A DNA stretch of 64,000 nucleotides from Dyadobacter koreensis. Lineage in GTDB: Bacteria > Bacteroidota > Bacteroidia > Cytophagales > Spirosomataceae. This document shows, piece by piece, positions 8,591 through 17,242 of the stretch; the first letter of the stretch is position 1, and every line of letters begins with the position of its first letter. Where the stretch lies: contig NZ_FNXY01000004.1 in NCBI RefSeq assembly GCF_900108855.1, forward strand, positions 248,001-312,000. Reading direction: 5' to 3'. Both the position numbers and the translations under genes were made by a program. Below the pieces are notes generated by a model, which was not told the DNA's origin, searched no databases, and saw nothing but the letters and a program-made list of their open reading frames with translations.

Positions 8591-10711
8591 CTACAATCCC
8601 TTCATACTAAGCGCTATTCTTTTTCTGCCAAGATCAACTTCGCTAACCTTCACCGTCACGATTTGCTGGAGCTTGACAATTTCGTTGGGATCTTTTACAT
8701 AGCGGTCAGCCATTTGAGAAAGGTGTACCAGCCCGTCCTGTTTTACGCCAACATCTACGAAAGCGCCGAATGCAGTAATATTCGTAACAATCCCCTGGAG
8801 GACCATGCCAACGCGTAAGTCCTCAGGTTTGCGTACAGCACTATCAAATTCAAATTTTTTCACTGGCGTCCTTGGATCGCGCGATGGTTTTTCAAGTTCC
8901 TGTAAAATATCCTTCAGCGTGGGAAGTCCAACAGTTTCAGTTACATAGAGCAACGGATTAAGTTGCTTTCTTAATTCCGGCTTTTGGACAAGGTCTTTTA
9001 CCGTAGCGCCTAAGTCCTTTGCCATTCTTTCAATAATTGGATAACTTTCAGGATGTACCGCGCTGTTATCCAGTGGATTAGATCCATTTTCAATACGAAG
9101 AAATCCGGCAGCCTGCTCAAAAGCCTTAGCACCGAGGCGAGGCACTTTTAACAATTGTTGCCGCGATTTAAAATTGCCGTTTTTCGCGCGAAAATCCACG
9201 ATATTCTGCGCCAGAGCGGGTCCCAGGCCCGAAACGTAACGCAATAAGTGCTTACTGGCCGTGTTGAGATTTACGCCTACGGAATTTACGCAACTTTCTA
9301 CGGCTACATCCAAAGCATTCTTCAATGCATTTTGATCAACATCGTGTTGATATTGCCCCACACCAATAGATTTTGGATCAATTTTAACAAGTTCAGCCAG
9401 CGGATCCATCAGACGGCGGCCGATTGATACCGAGCCACGAACGGTGACATCTTTATCTGGAAATTCTTCTCGGGCAACGTCTGAAGCCGAATAGATCGAC
9501 GCACCTTGTTCGCTGACCATAAAAAGACCGATCTCGTTTTCCTTGCCAGCCGATGACAAAAGTTTTTTCACAAAGTCTTCGGTTTCGCGTCCGGCTGTTC
9601 CGTTGCCGACAGCGATGGCTTCAATTTTATATTTCTGAATCAGATCTGATAAGGTCGTGTTGGCGTCATTAGATTTATCGAACGGATAAATCACTTTGTC
9701 TGCCAGGAGATTTCCCTGACTGTCGAGCACAACAACTTTGCAACCTGTACGGTAACCCGGATCGATTGCCAGAACATTTTTTTGTCCCAGCGGCGAAGCC
9801 AATAGTAATTGCCTTAAATTCTCTGTAAAAATCTGAATAGCATATTGATCCGCCCTTTCTTTGGACAGATTTGAAAATTCCGTCTCGATTCCTGGCTTTA
9901 GCAATCTTTTGTAGCTATCCGTAATGGCCAGTTCAAGTTGATCTTTACTTCCGGGAGTGCCTTTCAAAAAAATCCGGTCAAGGTTTTCTATTGCCTGATC
10001 TTCGTCCGGTGAAAGGTCTACGCTTAGAAAACCTTCCTCTTCACCCCGTCGTAACGCCAACAGCCTGTGAGAGGGTATTTTAGAAAGTGGTTCGGAGAAA
10101 TCAAAGTAATCCCTATACTTCACTCCTTCTTCTTCTTTTTTCTTTTTGACCTTTGAAGTAATTACTGCCCCTCTTTGAAAAACCGAGCGAACCCTTCCTC
10201 GTGCATCCTGATTTTCGCTGATCCATTCGGCGATAATATCCCGGGCACCTTGTAATGCGTCTTCCACTTTCTCGACCTGACTATTTAAATAAGTCAGCGC
10301 CTGACGCTCAGGATCAGGTGTTTTACCTGAAAAAATCAGTTGCGCCAATGGTTCCAAGCCTTTTTCCACGGCCATTGATGCGCGGGTTTTTCTCTTTTGT
10401 TTGTAGGGTAAATAAATATCTTCAAGCTCAACAAGAGAATAAACGCCACTGATTTGTTTGCGAAGTTCAGGTGTTAATTTCCCCTGATCCTCAATGCTTT
10501 TCAAAATCGCCTCTCTCCGTTTCTCGACTTCCTGCTGTCTTGTATACGCATCTTTTATAGCACCAATCTGTACCTCATCAAGTCCACCCGTAGCTTCTTT
10601 CCGGTAACGAGAGATGAAAGGAAGCGTTGCACCTTCATCAAATAATTGTATTGTATTACGTACTTGTTTTTCTGAAATACTAGTCTGTTGGGCAATCAGG
10701 GGGTAATTCAT
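8591..10711 (-). CDS. tex: Tex family RNA-binding transcriptional accessory protein
   Basis: About 706 residues, usual for Tex (E. coli YhgF about 770). Order: N-terminal helical Tex domain (QTSISEKQVRNTIQLFDEGATLPFISRYRKE), a YqgF/RNase H-like domain (VLAIDPGYRTGCKVVVLD, AVGNGTAGRETEDFV), helix-hairpin-helix region (SGLGPALAQNIVDFRAKNG) and a C-terminal S1 RNA-binding domain (GMVLQGIVTNITAFGAFVDVGVKQDGLVHLS). Tex binds nucleic acid and contacts transcribing RNA polymerase. The open frame runs to 10819, but MNYPLIAQQTSIS at 10711 is the family start. Divergent from the cyclophilin gene. Confidence 0.93.
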   Translation of the reverse strand: MNYPLIAQQTSISEKQVRNTIQLFDEGATLPFISRYRKEATGGLDEVQIGAIKDAYTRQQEVEKRREAILKSIEDQGKLTPELRKQISGVYSLVELEDIYLPYKQKRKTRASMAVEKGLEPLAQLIFSGKTPDPERQALTYLNSQVEKVEDALQGARDIIAEWISENQDARGRVRSVFQRGAVITSKVKKKKEEEGVKYRDYFDFSEPLSKIPSHRLLALRRGEEEGFLSVDLSPDEDQAIENLDRIFLKGTPGSKDQLELAITDSYKRLLKPGIETEFSNLSKERADQYAIQIFTENLRQLLLASPLGQKNVLAIDPGYRTGCKVVVLDSQGNLLADKVIYPFDKSNDANTTLSDLIQKYKIEAIAVGNGTAGRETEDFVKKLLSSAGKENEIGLFMVSEQGASIYSASDVAREEFPDKDVTVRGSVSIGRRLMDPLAELVKIDPKSIGVGQYQHDVDQNALKNALDVAVESCVNSVGVNLNTASKHLLRYVSGLGPALAQNIVDFRAKNGNFKSRQQLLKVPRLGAKAFEQAAGFLRIENGSNPLDNSAVHPESYPIIERMAKDLGATVKDLVQKPELRKQLNPLLYVTETVGLPTLKDILQELEKPSRDPRTPVKKFEFDSAVRKPEDLRVGMVLQGIVTNITAFGAFVDVGVKQDGLVHLSQMADRYVKDPNEIVKLQQIVTVKVSEVDLGRKRIALSMKGL

Positions 10712-10850
10712 AATTCGTTTTAACTGGTGATAATCCGGATCGTAAATGTAGTCAGTGATTTCAAAACAAACCCACAATTTTGAATTAAACAAAGAGATTT
10801 TAATTAATATAATGCACAAATTGCAGAATAGAAAACCTTAACCACAATTT

Positions 10851-11444
10851 ATGAAATTCATTTATAGAAGCGTGATCGTTGCTTCACTTTGTGCAACGAC
10901 CATTTTCACAGCCTCAAATGCGCAAAAAGTTTTAATGGAAACTGATAAAGGCAATATACAGATTGAACTGGATCCTGAAAACGCGCCGATCACATGTGAA
11001 AATTTCATGAGGTATGTGGACCAGAAAAAATATGACGGAGCAATTTTTTACCGTGTTGTACGACTCGATAATCAACCAGATAACAAAGTAAAAATTGAAG
11101 TAATTCAGGGAGGAGTTAAGGATGATACTACGAAAAACCTGCCTCCGATTTTTCACGAAACAACAAAAATTACAGGCTTAAAACATTTAAAAGGGACACT
11201 ATCAATGGCCAGAACCGCGCCCGGAACTGCCGATTCAGAATTCTTTATATGTGTTACGGATCAGCAGGAACTTGATTTCGGGGGCAAAAGAAATGCTGAT
11301 GGACAAGGATTTGCAGCTTTCGGAAAAGTAATTTCCGGGATGGAAACTGTTAACAAAATTCAATCCGGACAGACTGGATCGTCTGAAGCCGCACAAACCT
11401 TGAAAGAGCCTGTTAAAATTATCCGTATGGAAAGAATAAAGTAA
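10851..11444 (+). CDS. Exported cyclophilin-type peptidyl-prolyl cis-trans isomerase
   Basis: A 197-residue protein with a signal peptide (residues 1-24, ending TASNAQ) and a cyclophilin domain: VLMETDKGNIQIELDPENAPITCENF, FYRVV, VIQGG, GTLSMARTAPGTADSEFFICV and GFAAFGKVISGMETVNKI. The arginine of FYRVV and the SEFFI segment belong to the isomerase active site. It should catalyse proline isomerisation during folding of periplasmic or outer-membrane proteins. The insertion between FYRVV and QGG (DNQPDNKVKIE) is longer than in PpiB. Divergent from tex with a 139-bp shared spacer. Confidence 0.92.
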   Translation: MKFIYRSVIVASLCATTIFTASNAQKVLMETDKGNIQIELDPENAPITCENFMRYVDQKKYDGAIFYRVVRLDNQPDNKVKIEVIQGGVKDDTTKNLPPIFHETTKITGLKHLKGTLSMARTAPGTADSEFFICVTDQQELDFGGKRNADGQGFAAFGKVISGMETVNKIQSGQTGSSEAAQTLKEPVKIIRMERIK

Positions 11445-11500
11445 ACGATATCTATTTTTCATATAAATATCGTTTAAAAAGATTTATTGCAAGTTAAAAA

Positions 11501-11731
11501 TCAGGAAGGTTCGCCATCTTTCGCAGGTACGTCATCCTCATTTTCCGTCTGGGGTCTAATATTTGTTCCCGGCACTACTTCTGGTGCATCCGTCCCTGGG
11601 ATATCCGGAGTTGGATTCATGGGTGGCATAATCGTAGGATTTTGAGTATTCGGATAACTATCCGGCATCTGTTTATCCGGTATGTCGTTCATGATTGAAC
11701 CGAACAAATCATTGTATTGAAATTCTAACAT
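11501..11731 (-). CDS. Small proline-rich hypothetical protein
   Basis: A 76-residue protein of unknown function. After an N-terminal amphipathic stretch (MLEFQYNDLFGSIMNDIP), the rest is acidic and rich in proline, asparagine and threonine (PDSYPNTQNPTIMPPMNP), with no signal peptide or membrane segment, so it is probably disordered. The frame is open to 11905, but the extension would overlap the divergent Crp-like gene, so the ATG at 11731 is chosen. It lies between the cyclophilin gene (convergent) and the Crp-like regulator (divergent, 103 bp away). Confidence 0.5.
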   Translation of the reverse strand: MLEFQYNDLFGSIMNDIPDKQMPDSYPNTQNPTIMPPMNPTPDIPGTDAPEVVPGTNIRPQTENEDDVPAKDGEPS

Positions 11732-11834
11732 AATGTTTTTTAGTTTGTTGATGTTACAGGCTGTATATAAAAAACTATGCCGAATTTCGTCCCAGTAATC
11801 AGTCATCAACCCAAAAAGATAAAGTTTCAATTCA

Positions 11835-12428
11835 ATGGAGCCCGGCATACACGCATTGAAAAAAGTGGAAGAAAAATTGAGAACTCTTGCCCCAATTTCA
11901 GACAACGAACTCGACGTTTTTTGTAAAAATCTGGTATTTAAGAGTTTTGAGAAAGGTGAATTTTTATGTCTGGAGGGGCAGGTGGAAAACTACATATTTT
12001 TTATCCTCCGAGGTGCTACGCGTAACTATTTCTCAAAAGATGGCAAAGAGTTTACAGTGGGATTTCATTTTGAGAACGAGTTTGTTTCGGCATATTATTC
12101 CCTTATTACCAGAGAACCATCTCCGTTTTCGATCGAGGTAATCGATCCTGTGCAAGCATTTGTTGTACCTCAAAAATTTCTTATCAGTTTTTATGATCAA
12201 TATAAATCAGGAGAGCGAATAGGACGTTTGATTGCAGAAAAACAATATATCCAGCGAATAAGACGGGAGATGGATTTACTTTCGCTCACTGCCGAACAGC
12301 GTTATACTAACCTGTTAAAACAAAATCCGACATTGGTACAGTCAATTTCTGTAAAGCATTTATCTTCTTTTCTGGGAATTCAACCTGAAAGTTTAAGTCG
12401 TATAAGAAAGCAATACAGTCGAAACTAA
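11835..12428 (+). CDS. Crp/Fnr family transcriptional regulator
   Basis: A 197-residue protein with an N-terminal cNMP-binding-type beta-roll (FEKGEFLCLEGQVENYIFFILRGATRNYF) and a C-terminal helix-turn-helix (SVKHLSSFLGIQPESLSRIRKQYS). The phosphate-binding cassette (GELA....RSA) is not conserved: the region reads ENEFVSAYYSLITREPSPFSIEV. It therefore probably does not bind cAMP, as in most short Bacteroidota Crp-like proteins. It is directly upstream, on the same strand, of a DoxX-like and a DUF2141 gene that it may control. Confidence 0.83.
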   Translation: MEPGIHALKKVEEKLRTLAPISDNELDVFCKNLVFKSFEKGEFLCLEGQVENYIFFILRGATRNYFSKDGKEFTVGFHFENEFVSAYYSLITREPSPFSIEVIDPVQAFVVPQKFLISFYDQYKSGERIGRLIAEKQYIQRIRREMDLLSLTAEQRYTNLLKQNPTLVQSISVKHLSSFLGIQPESLSRIRKQYSRN

Positions 12429-12489
12429 CATATGTTATTGTCTCTTAAATCTGATTTGGTCAAGTTTGTATAAACTAAAGAACCGTGTC

Positions 12490-12945
12490 ATGATTGTTTT
12501 AATTGTACTATTTGCTGCTTTTACCACAAGTCTTGCCATCCAGAGAATAATTTCCGGTGATTGGCAAATGATAGAAAGTGGAAATATCGCAATGTTTGTT
12601 ATGCTGCTATTCACTGCATTTGGACATTTCAAATTTTCGAAAGGAATGGAGAAAATGCTGCCGAAGTTTTCGCCGATGAAAAAAGAAATCATTTTCATAA
12701 CTGGAATCTTCGAAATTCTGTGTGGTATTGCACTGCTGTTTCCTGATCGAAGATATACAAGCGGTATCCTTTTGATTCTGTTTTTTATCCTTATATTACC
12801 AGCAAATATTAAAGCCGCCATTGATCGTCTTGATTATCAAAAAGGTACATATGATGGAAATAGTACAAATTATTTATGGTTCCGTGTACCCATGCAGATC
12901 TTCCTGATTCTTTGGGTATGGTATTTTTCTGTAAGAGGTTATTAA
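12490..12945 (+). CDS. DoxX-like small membrane protein
   Basis: About 151 residues with four hydrophobic segments (IVLIVLFAAFTTSLAI, GNIAMFVMLLFTAFGHF, ITGIFEILCGIALLF, GILLILFFILILPANI), the four-helix plan of DoxX-like proteins. The pattern EIIFITGIFEILCGIALLFP is typical. ATG at 12490 is used. An in-frame TTG at 12466 would add the basic residues KLKNR, which also fit a cytosolic membrane flank, so the start is uncertain. It follows the Crp-like gene by about 60 bases, and its stop overlaps the next ATG by one base (TAATG), suggesting translational coupling. Confidence 0.72.
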   Translation: MIVLIVLFAAFTTSLAIQRIISGDWQMIESGNIAMFVMLLFTAFGHFKFSKGMEKMLPKFSPMKKEIIFITGIFEILCGIALLFPDRRYTSGILLILFFILILPANIKAAIDRLDYQKGTYDGNSTNYLWFRVPMQIFLILWVWYFSVRGY

Positions 12946-13397
12946 TGATTAAATCAAACTTCATGAATCTTCTCCGAATTGCCTTTTTTACAACATTTTC
13001 CATTCTCGTTTTCCAAAAAGGATTTGGTCAGGCAAGTAGCCATACCATAAGTATTAGTAATATTAAGGCTAAAAGGGGGAATTTGATGATTGGCTGGTAT
13101 AACAGCGAGGCCAGTTACAATGAGAGAAATAATCCCATTTTCAAAAAGCTCGTTACCGTGAATCAGCAAAAAGAAGTAACCGTTGTGTTTGAGAAAATAC
13201 CGGCAGGCAAATATGCGATTTCCATGTTTCTCGACGAAAACGGCAACAAAGAAATGGATACAAACTTTTTGGGAATCCCGAAAGAACAATATGGTTTTTC
13301 AAATAATGTCCTCCCGGCAACCCGGGCTGCAAATTTTGACGAAGCTTCCTTTGAAGTCAAAGATAATCCTTCCACAATTTCAATCCGTTTGAAATAG
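12945..13397 (+). CDS. DUF2141 domain exported protein
   Basis: A 150-residue protein with a Sec signal (MNLLRIAFFTTFSILVF, cleavage near GFGQA) and a DUF2141 domain: HTISISNIKAKRGNLMIGWYNS, VTVVFEKIPAGKYAISMFLDENGNKEMDTNFLGIPKEQYGFSNN. The PAGKYAI...DENGN.K.D.N.LGIP.E.YGFSNN pattern is diagnostic of the family, a small periplasmic or outer-surface beta-sandwich of unknown role. ATG at 12945 overlaps the stop of the upstream membrane protein; a second ATG at 12963 is also possible. The pair is likely one operon. Confidence 0.85.
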   Translation: MIKSNFMNLLRIAFFTTFSILVFQKGFGQASSHTISISNIKAKRGNLMIGWYNSEASYNERNNPIFKKLVTVNQQKEVTVVFEKIPAGKYAISMFLDENGNKEMDTNFLGIPKEQYGFSNNVLPATRAANFDEASFEVKDNPSTISIRLK

Positions 13398-13755
13398 GTA
13401 TTTAGCACAGTTATCTTAACTAGTCATGAAAATTATCTGATCGTGACCATGAAGAAAGAATGCAGCATAAAATAGTTGGACCTTTTGACACAGAAATTAA
13501 AATGCTCAATCTACAACAAGTAGATTGAGATGGAAACTAATTAGATCATAGGTTATATGCAGGTCAGGCGAGTCAGAGAACTGAGCAGGTTATAAGTATT
13601 GGTTTACGATCGATAAGTATTTATTTCCATAAAATAAATTACGCAACCATTGAATAAGCCAATTTTGAAATGACACTATACGGGTACTAACTTTCCCCAA
13701 TAACATTATCAACGTTTTCATTTAGCGAAGAAACGTACCTAAACCTCCTGCAACT
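13398..13755. other. 358-bp spacer with a perfect 10-bp hairpin
   Basis: No gene seen. CTCAATCTAC (13505-13514), loop AACAA, GTAGATTGAG (13520-13529) is a perfect 10-bp inverted repeat with no T-run after it, 108 bases downstream of the DUF2141 stop. It may end or stabilise the operon transcript. Confidence 0.5.
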
Positions 13756-14034
13756 ATGTTCTTCTTCTGGCTATTTTTCAGCATCGACGCGATTTTCGCA
13801 TTGATAGTCTTTTACTTCCTGGGAGAAGGTCTCGTAGACCAAACAGTTTCAAGCAATAATTTAGGATCCTGGTTACTACTTGCGATGACACCTGTTATAG
13901 TTCTGGCAACGGGCCTCAGTCTTAAACACAAAAATAAGCTGTTGTGGGCAAAACTGGTTGTCTCACTTTTAGCTATTCCGGGTATAATTCTGAGCCTTTT
14001 TGCCTTATATCTGGGCAATCAAAACTGGCATTAA
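13756..14034 (+). CDS. Small membrane protein of unknown function
   Basis: 92 residues, almost wholly hydrophobic, with three membrane segments (residues about 2-24, 37-53, 65-86) and a short polar C-terminus (YLGNQNWH). Similar small proteins in related bacteria are sometimes labelled osmoprotectant transporter permease, but nothing here shows transport. It stands alone; the next gene is convergent and ends 27 bases away. Confidence 0.6.
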   Translation: MFFFWLFFSIDAIFALIVFYFLGEGLVDQTVSSNNLGSWLLLAMTPVIVLATGLSLKHKNKLLWAKLVVSLLAIPGIILSLFALYLGNQNWH

Positions 14035-14061
14035 TTTTTAAAACATTTCAGGGACAGACAG

Positions 14062-15582
14062 TTATCCAGTAATATTTACAATAAAGTCCCCAAGAAATTT
14101 GAGTTCTCCATTGACTTCCAAGCTCTTTGCATTGATATTTTGCCCAACGTCAATAATGTGTCCGGCATTCACAACTATTTTTTCACTAACGGTCGGCACT
14201 CTACCATTTGACCAGATTTCCGGATTAGCCCAGGCGCCCGAAGCGATTGTTTGTATGGTATCAGAAAATAACGAGGTAGTCTTGAAGTTTCTAAACAGAA
14301 GCTGATCCGTTTTCGATGGAACTGTTCCAAACCAATCATTAAGAATGTCCGAATAAACCCGGCGAAAATCAATTTGCATTTTGATATCTCTATTGGTTTC
14401 CCAGGATTGTGGATTAACAGGTAACAAGCCATTAACAAGATCCGGATTGGTGCCAATCACCTGTCTCTTTACACCTGTTCCAAAAACGAACATCGGTGCT
14501 CCGACACCATGGTCAGTACCCTTGGAGGCATTAGAAGTTGCTCTTCGTCCAAAATCTGAGAAAGTCATCCCAATAACCTTATCCTCCGTACCCTGCAACT
14601 TTAAATCATTCTGAAACGCAGCAATTCCATCAGAAAGTTTTTTTAATAATTGTGCATGCAAGCCTTCGGTATTATTTGTTCCTACCTGACCGGCGTGCGT
14701 ATCAAAACCTCCGAGTTCCACATAATATATTTTAGATTTTAACCCGCCATGTATAAGTCTGGCAACGATTTTTAACTGCTCAGCCAACTCATTTGCGGCG
14801 GACGCTGCCGGATATGTTGCCAGATTTCTTCCGGCATTAGCCGCATTACGTATTTCTGATGCGTATCCAACCGCCAGGAGCTGCTGCTCTCTAACGTATG
14901 AAATAAGTTCGCCGGCATCGCAGCACGGCAGATCTGATTGGTTTGGTGTCTGAGTACCTATGAGCTGATAAAAACTGTCTGGATTACTTAACGTAATCCC
15001 CATAGACTGATTATCTCCAAGCAAAGTTGTAGTTCCCACATATCCAATCTGGACAGCCAGAGGATCTTCCATTTCTGCGTTTGGATAATTTTGAGGATAA
15101 CCGGCGAAACGGTCATTCAAATATCTCCCGGCCCACCCGGCGGAAGAAAATTGATTTGCGTCCACACCGGTCATCCAGATATCCGAAGATCTTACATGTG
15201 ATTGATTCGGACTTGGATAAGAAACTGAATGAACGATGGCAAGTTTCCCCTCATTGTATAACGCCTGCATTCCTGTCATTGATGGATGAAAACCAGTACC
15301 AGCATTCCCTGAAAGCCCAAGAACTCTATTTTCCGGAATAGCTATATTGCTACGCAAACCCATGTACTGCGAATAGTATTCTAGCGGAATTACTGTATTC
15401 AAACCATCATTTCCTCCACTCAAATAGATAATCACCAGAATTCTGTCTGAATTCAGGGCTTTCGTTTTCATTAAGGATTGAACTAATGCCGAATTTTTAG
15501 CTAATGACTTAACACCAAACCCATCAACCATGATCGGTAAAAGCATTGACGACGCTGCGGTAAGAAACTGTCTTCTTTTCAT
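14062..15582 (-). CDS. DUF1501 family exported protein
   Basis: 506 residues. The N-terminus MKRRQFLTAASSMLLPIMV has the twin-arginine pattern RRQFL and a hydrophobic segment, so it is probably a Tat substrate. The body matches DUF1501 (PF07394), related to the alkaline phosphatase/sulfatase fold: VIIYLSGGNDGLNTVIPLEYY, FHPSMTGMQALYNEGKLAIVHSV, VELGGFDTHAGQ, MTFSDFGRRATSNASKGTDHGVGAPMFVFG. The last 60 residues (GAWANPEIWSNGRVPTVSEK, IIDVGQNINAKSLEVNGEL) form an added G8-like beta-rich module. It is the last gene of a leftward operon with a DUF1800 protein (10-base gap), the standard partner. Function unproven; a role in handling or secretion of large substrates is only suggested. Confidence 0.9.
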   Translation of the reverse strand: MKRRQFLTAASSMLLPIMVDGFGVKSLAKNSALVQSLMKTKALNSDRILVIIYLSGGNDGLNTVIPLEYYSQYMGLRSNIAIPENRVLGLSGNAGTGFHPSMTGMQALYNEGKLAIVHSVSYPSPNQSHVRSSDIWMTGVDANQFSSAGWAGRYLNDRFAGYPQNYPNAEMEDPLAVQIGYVGTTTLLGDNQSMGITLSNPDSFYQLIGTQTPNQSDLPCCDAGELISYVREQQLLAVGYASEIRNAANAGRNLATYPAASAANELAEQLKIVARLIHGGLKSKIYYVELGGFDTHAGQVGTNNTEGLHAQLLKKLSDGIAAFQNDLKLQGTEDKVIGMTFSDFGRRATSNASKGTDHGVGAPMFVFGTGVKRQVIGTNPDLVNGLLPVNPQSWETNRDIKMQIDFRRVYSDILNDWFGTVPSKTDQLLFRNFKTTSLFSDTIQTIASGAWANPEIWSNGRVPTVSEKIVVNAGHIIDVGQNINAKSLEVNGELKFLGDFIVNITG

Positions 15583-15592
15583 CAGATTAACA

Positions 15593-17227
15593 TTAAAAAA
15601 CTTGATATTCAGCCATTCTCAACATATACTTCATAAGCGATTGACAACGCCACAAAACTGGATTTTGCGCATCTCCATTATTCGGCGAAGTTCTGAAAGC
15701 GTTCAATTCAAATTTCCAAGAGGCCCTTGGAATATTGCGCATCATTATCGTATCGATAAGAAAGTTTTTTTGGCTTTGTGATAGCTCAATTGCAAATAAA
15801 TTTCTGGAAAGTTCCTCAAATACAATCTCACAAGAAACGGCTTCGGTGCCGGCCACGTCACTAAAATTTGGCTGTATTTGTTTAATCCATTTTAAAAAAT
15901 CCAGTCCAAGCATGTATCCTGGTTTTATCTCAAGCCAAGGATAAACCATCGCATCAGAATGTTGCCCACGAAGACCAAGCGTTGTTCCATTAATCCAGTT
16001 TTTCGAAAACCCTGTTTGATAATAGGGTACTGAGCCAAAAACCAATGGTTGATCTAAAAATCTCAATTGCATTTTTGACATAGCCCATTCCTGGAACTCC
16101 ATCATCTTTCTGAACGCTGTATATTCTGTGGTGATATCTGGAACCGGCAAGTTGAAATGTCTTAACATACCGATCATAAATTCTGCCGGAGATTTTACGA
16201 TTGCTCCAAAATTCTTTGATTCAAAGAAGATATCGCTTGTCAGCAATCGCTTAAGCACAGGTACTATCTGATAATTATTTCCAGAGCTCGCAAAAAAATT
16301 GGCCAGCGGAATAACCACATTATCTTCGATCTCTTGTGTTACATTAGGGTTTATATACCAGCGGTATAATTTCCTGCAAATAAACCTCGGTGTTTGAGGA
16401 TGATTAAGAAGCATCGTGGTTAAATCTGTAAGTTCGGCATCGCCTGCTGTCGAGCCACTTCTTCCTGCTATGGTTACGTTATTATATTTGGCCGAGAAAG
16501 ATTTATTTTCCGTGTCGTGTCGTGCAGGCGTAAAAACCGATCCGAATGTAGTAGATCCCTCCACCCACAGGTTGTTGACTTGCCAGCCAGTCAACACGCG
16601 TGCAGCAGCCTTTACATCATCTTCTGTATAGTTTGCATTTCCTGCGAAATCCTTCTGCCCAACCGTAAAAAGTTCTTGCAATTCCCGGCCATAATTTTCA
16701 TTCGGGCTTTCTTTGCTGTTTTCATTTCCATTTTGAAAAACCAGCATTCCAGGATCCTTGGTGATACCAATGACAAGTGTTCGAAAATTACTCATAGCGT
16801 TGTCTCTGACAAACCGCAAGTAACGGTCTGTGAAGCGATAATCACCAGTAGAAGAATGCGTTACAACAAAGTGATTTTGCCAAAAAGCGCTCAGCTTTTC
16901 CAGAACGGACGGATGACCATTCTGTTCGGTCATTAATCCAATCCACCAATATCTAATAAAGAGAAAATAATCGTATGTCCGATCTCCATAAAAGGGCTTC
17001 GTTAAAAACTCTTGTCCAGCATCCGCCCTCGTTTCATCCATTTCTACGGGAGGTGGCGGCGAAGCGCGGTATGTGGCATTACTAATGAGCAGATCAACTG
17101 CCTCTGTTGCAGTCTTACCTGTAAAGTCCACTATTTCCTGATTTGTAGGACCGAATGTTGCACGCCGAAGCAAATGAGCCGCGGTACTTGCCGTTAACGG
17201 AGTGGTATATGTATTCAAATAGGCCAT
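15593..17227 (-). CDS. DUF1800 family protein
   Basis: 544 residues matching DUF1800 (PF08811): TASTAAHLLRRATFGPTNQEI near the N-terminus, then LSAFWQNHFVV, NYGRELQELFTVG, YTEDDVKAAARVLTGW, HDTENKSF, PRFICRKLYRWYINP and FGSVPYYQTGF. No signal peptide is apparent from the ATG at 17227. It sits between the T9SS-sorted protein (15-base gap upstream) and the DUF1501 protein (10-base gap downstream). The DUF1800-DUF1501 order is strongly conserved across bacteria. The biochemical role is unknown. Confidence 0.9.
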   Translation of the reverse strand: MAYLNTYTTPLTASTAAHLLRRATFGPTNQEIVDFTGKTATEAVDLLISNATYRASPPPPVEMDETRADAGQEFLTKPFYGDRTYDYFLFIRYWWIGLMTEQNGHPSVLEKLSAFWQNHFVVTHSSTGDYRFTDRYLRFVRDNAMSNFRTLVIGITKDPGMLVFQNGNENSKESPNENYGRELQELFTVGQKDFAGNANYTEDDVKAAARVLTGWQVNNLWVEGSTTFGSVFTPARHDTENKSFSAKYNNVTIAGRSGSTAGDAELTDLTTMLLNHPQTPRFICRKLYRWYINPNVTQEIEDNVVIPLANFFASSGNNYQIVPVLKRLLTSDIFFESKNFGAIVKSPAEFMIGMLRHFNLPVPDITTEYTAFRKMMEFQEWAMSKMQLRFLDQPLVFGSVPYYQTGFSKNWINGTTLGLRGQHSDAMVYPWLEIKPGYMLGLDFLKWIKQIQPNFSDVAGTEAVSCEIVFEELSRNLFAIELSQSQKNFLIDTIMMRNIPRASWKFELNAFRTSPNNGDAQNPVLWRCQSLMKYMLRMAEYQVF

Positions 17228-17242
17228 AATATTCCAGGCTTG

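Noticed and set aside
11835-12428. cAMP-responsive transcription factor partnered with the adenylate cyclase
   Set aside because: The Crp-like protein lacks the GELA/RSA phosphate-binding cassette, so cAMP binding is unlikely.
16517-16936. 139-residue + strand open frame
   Set aside because: Antisense to the conserved DUF1800 coding sequence.
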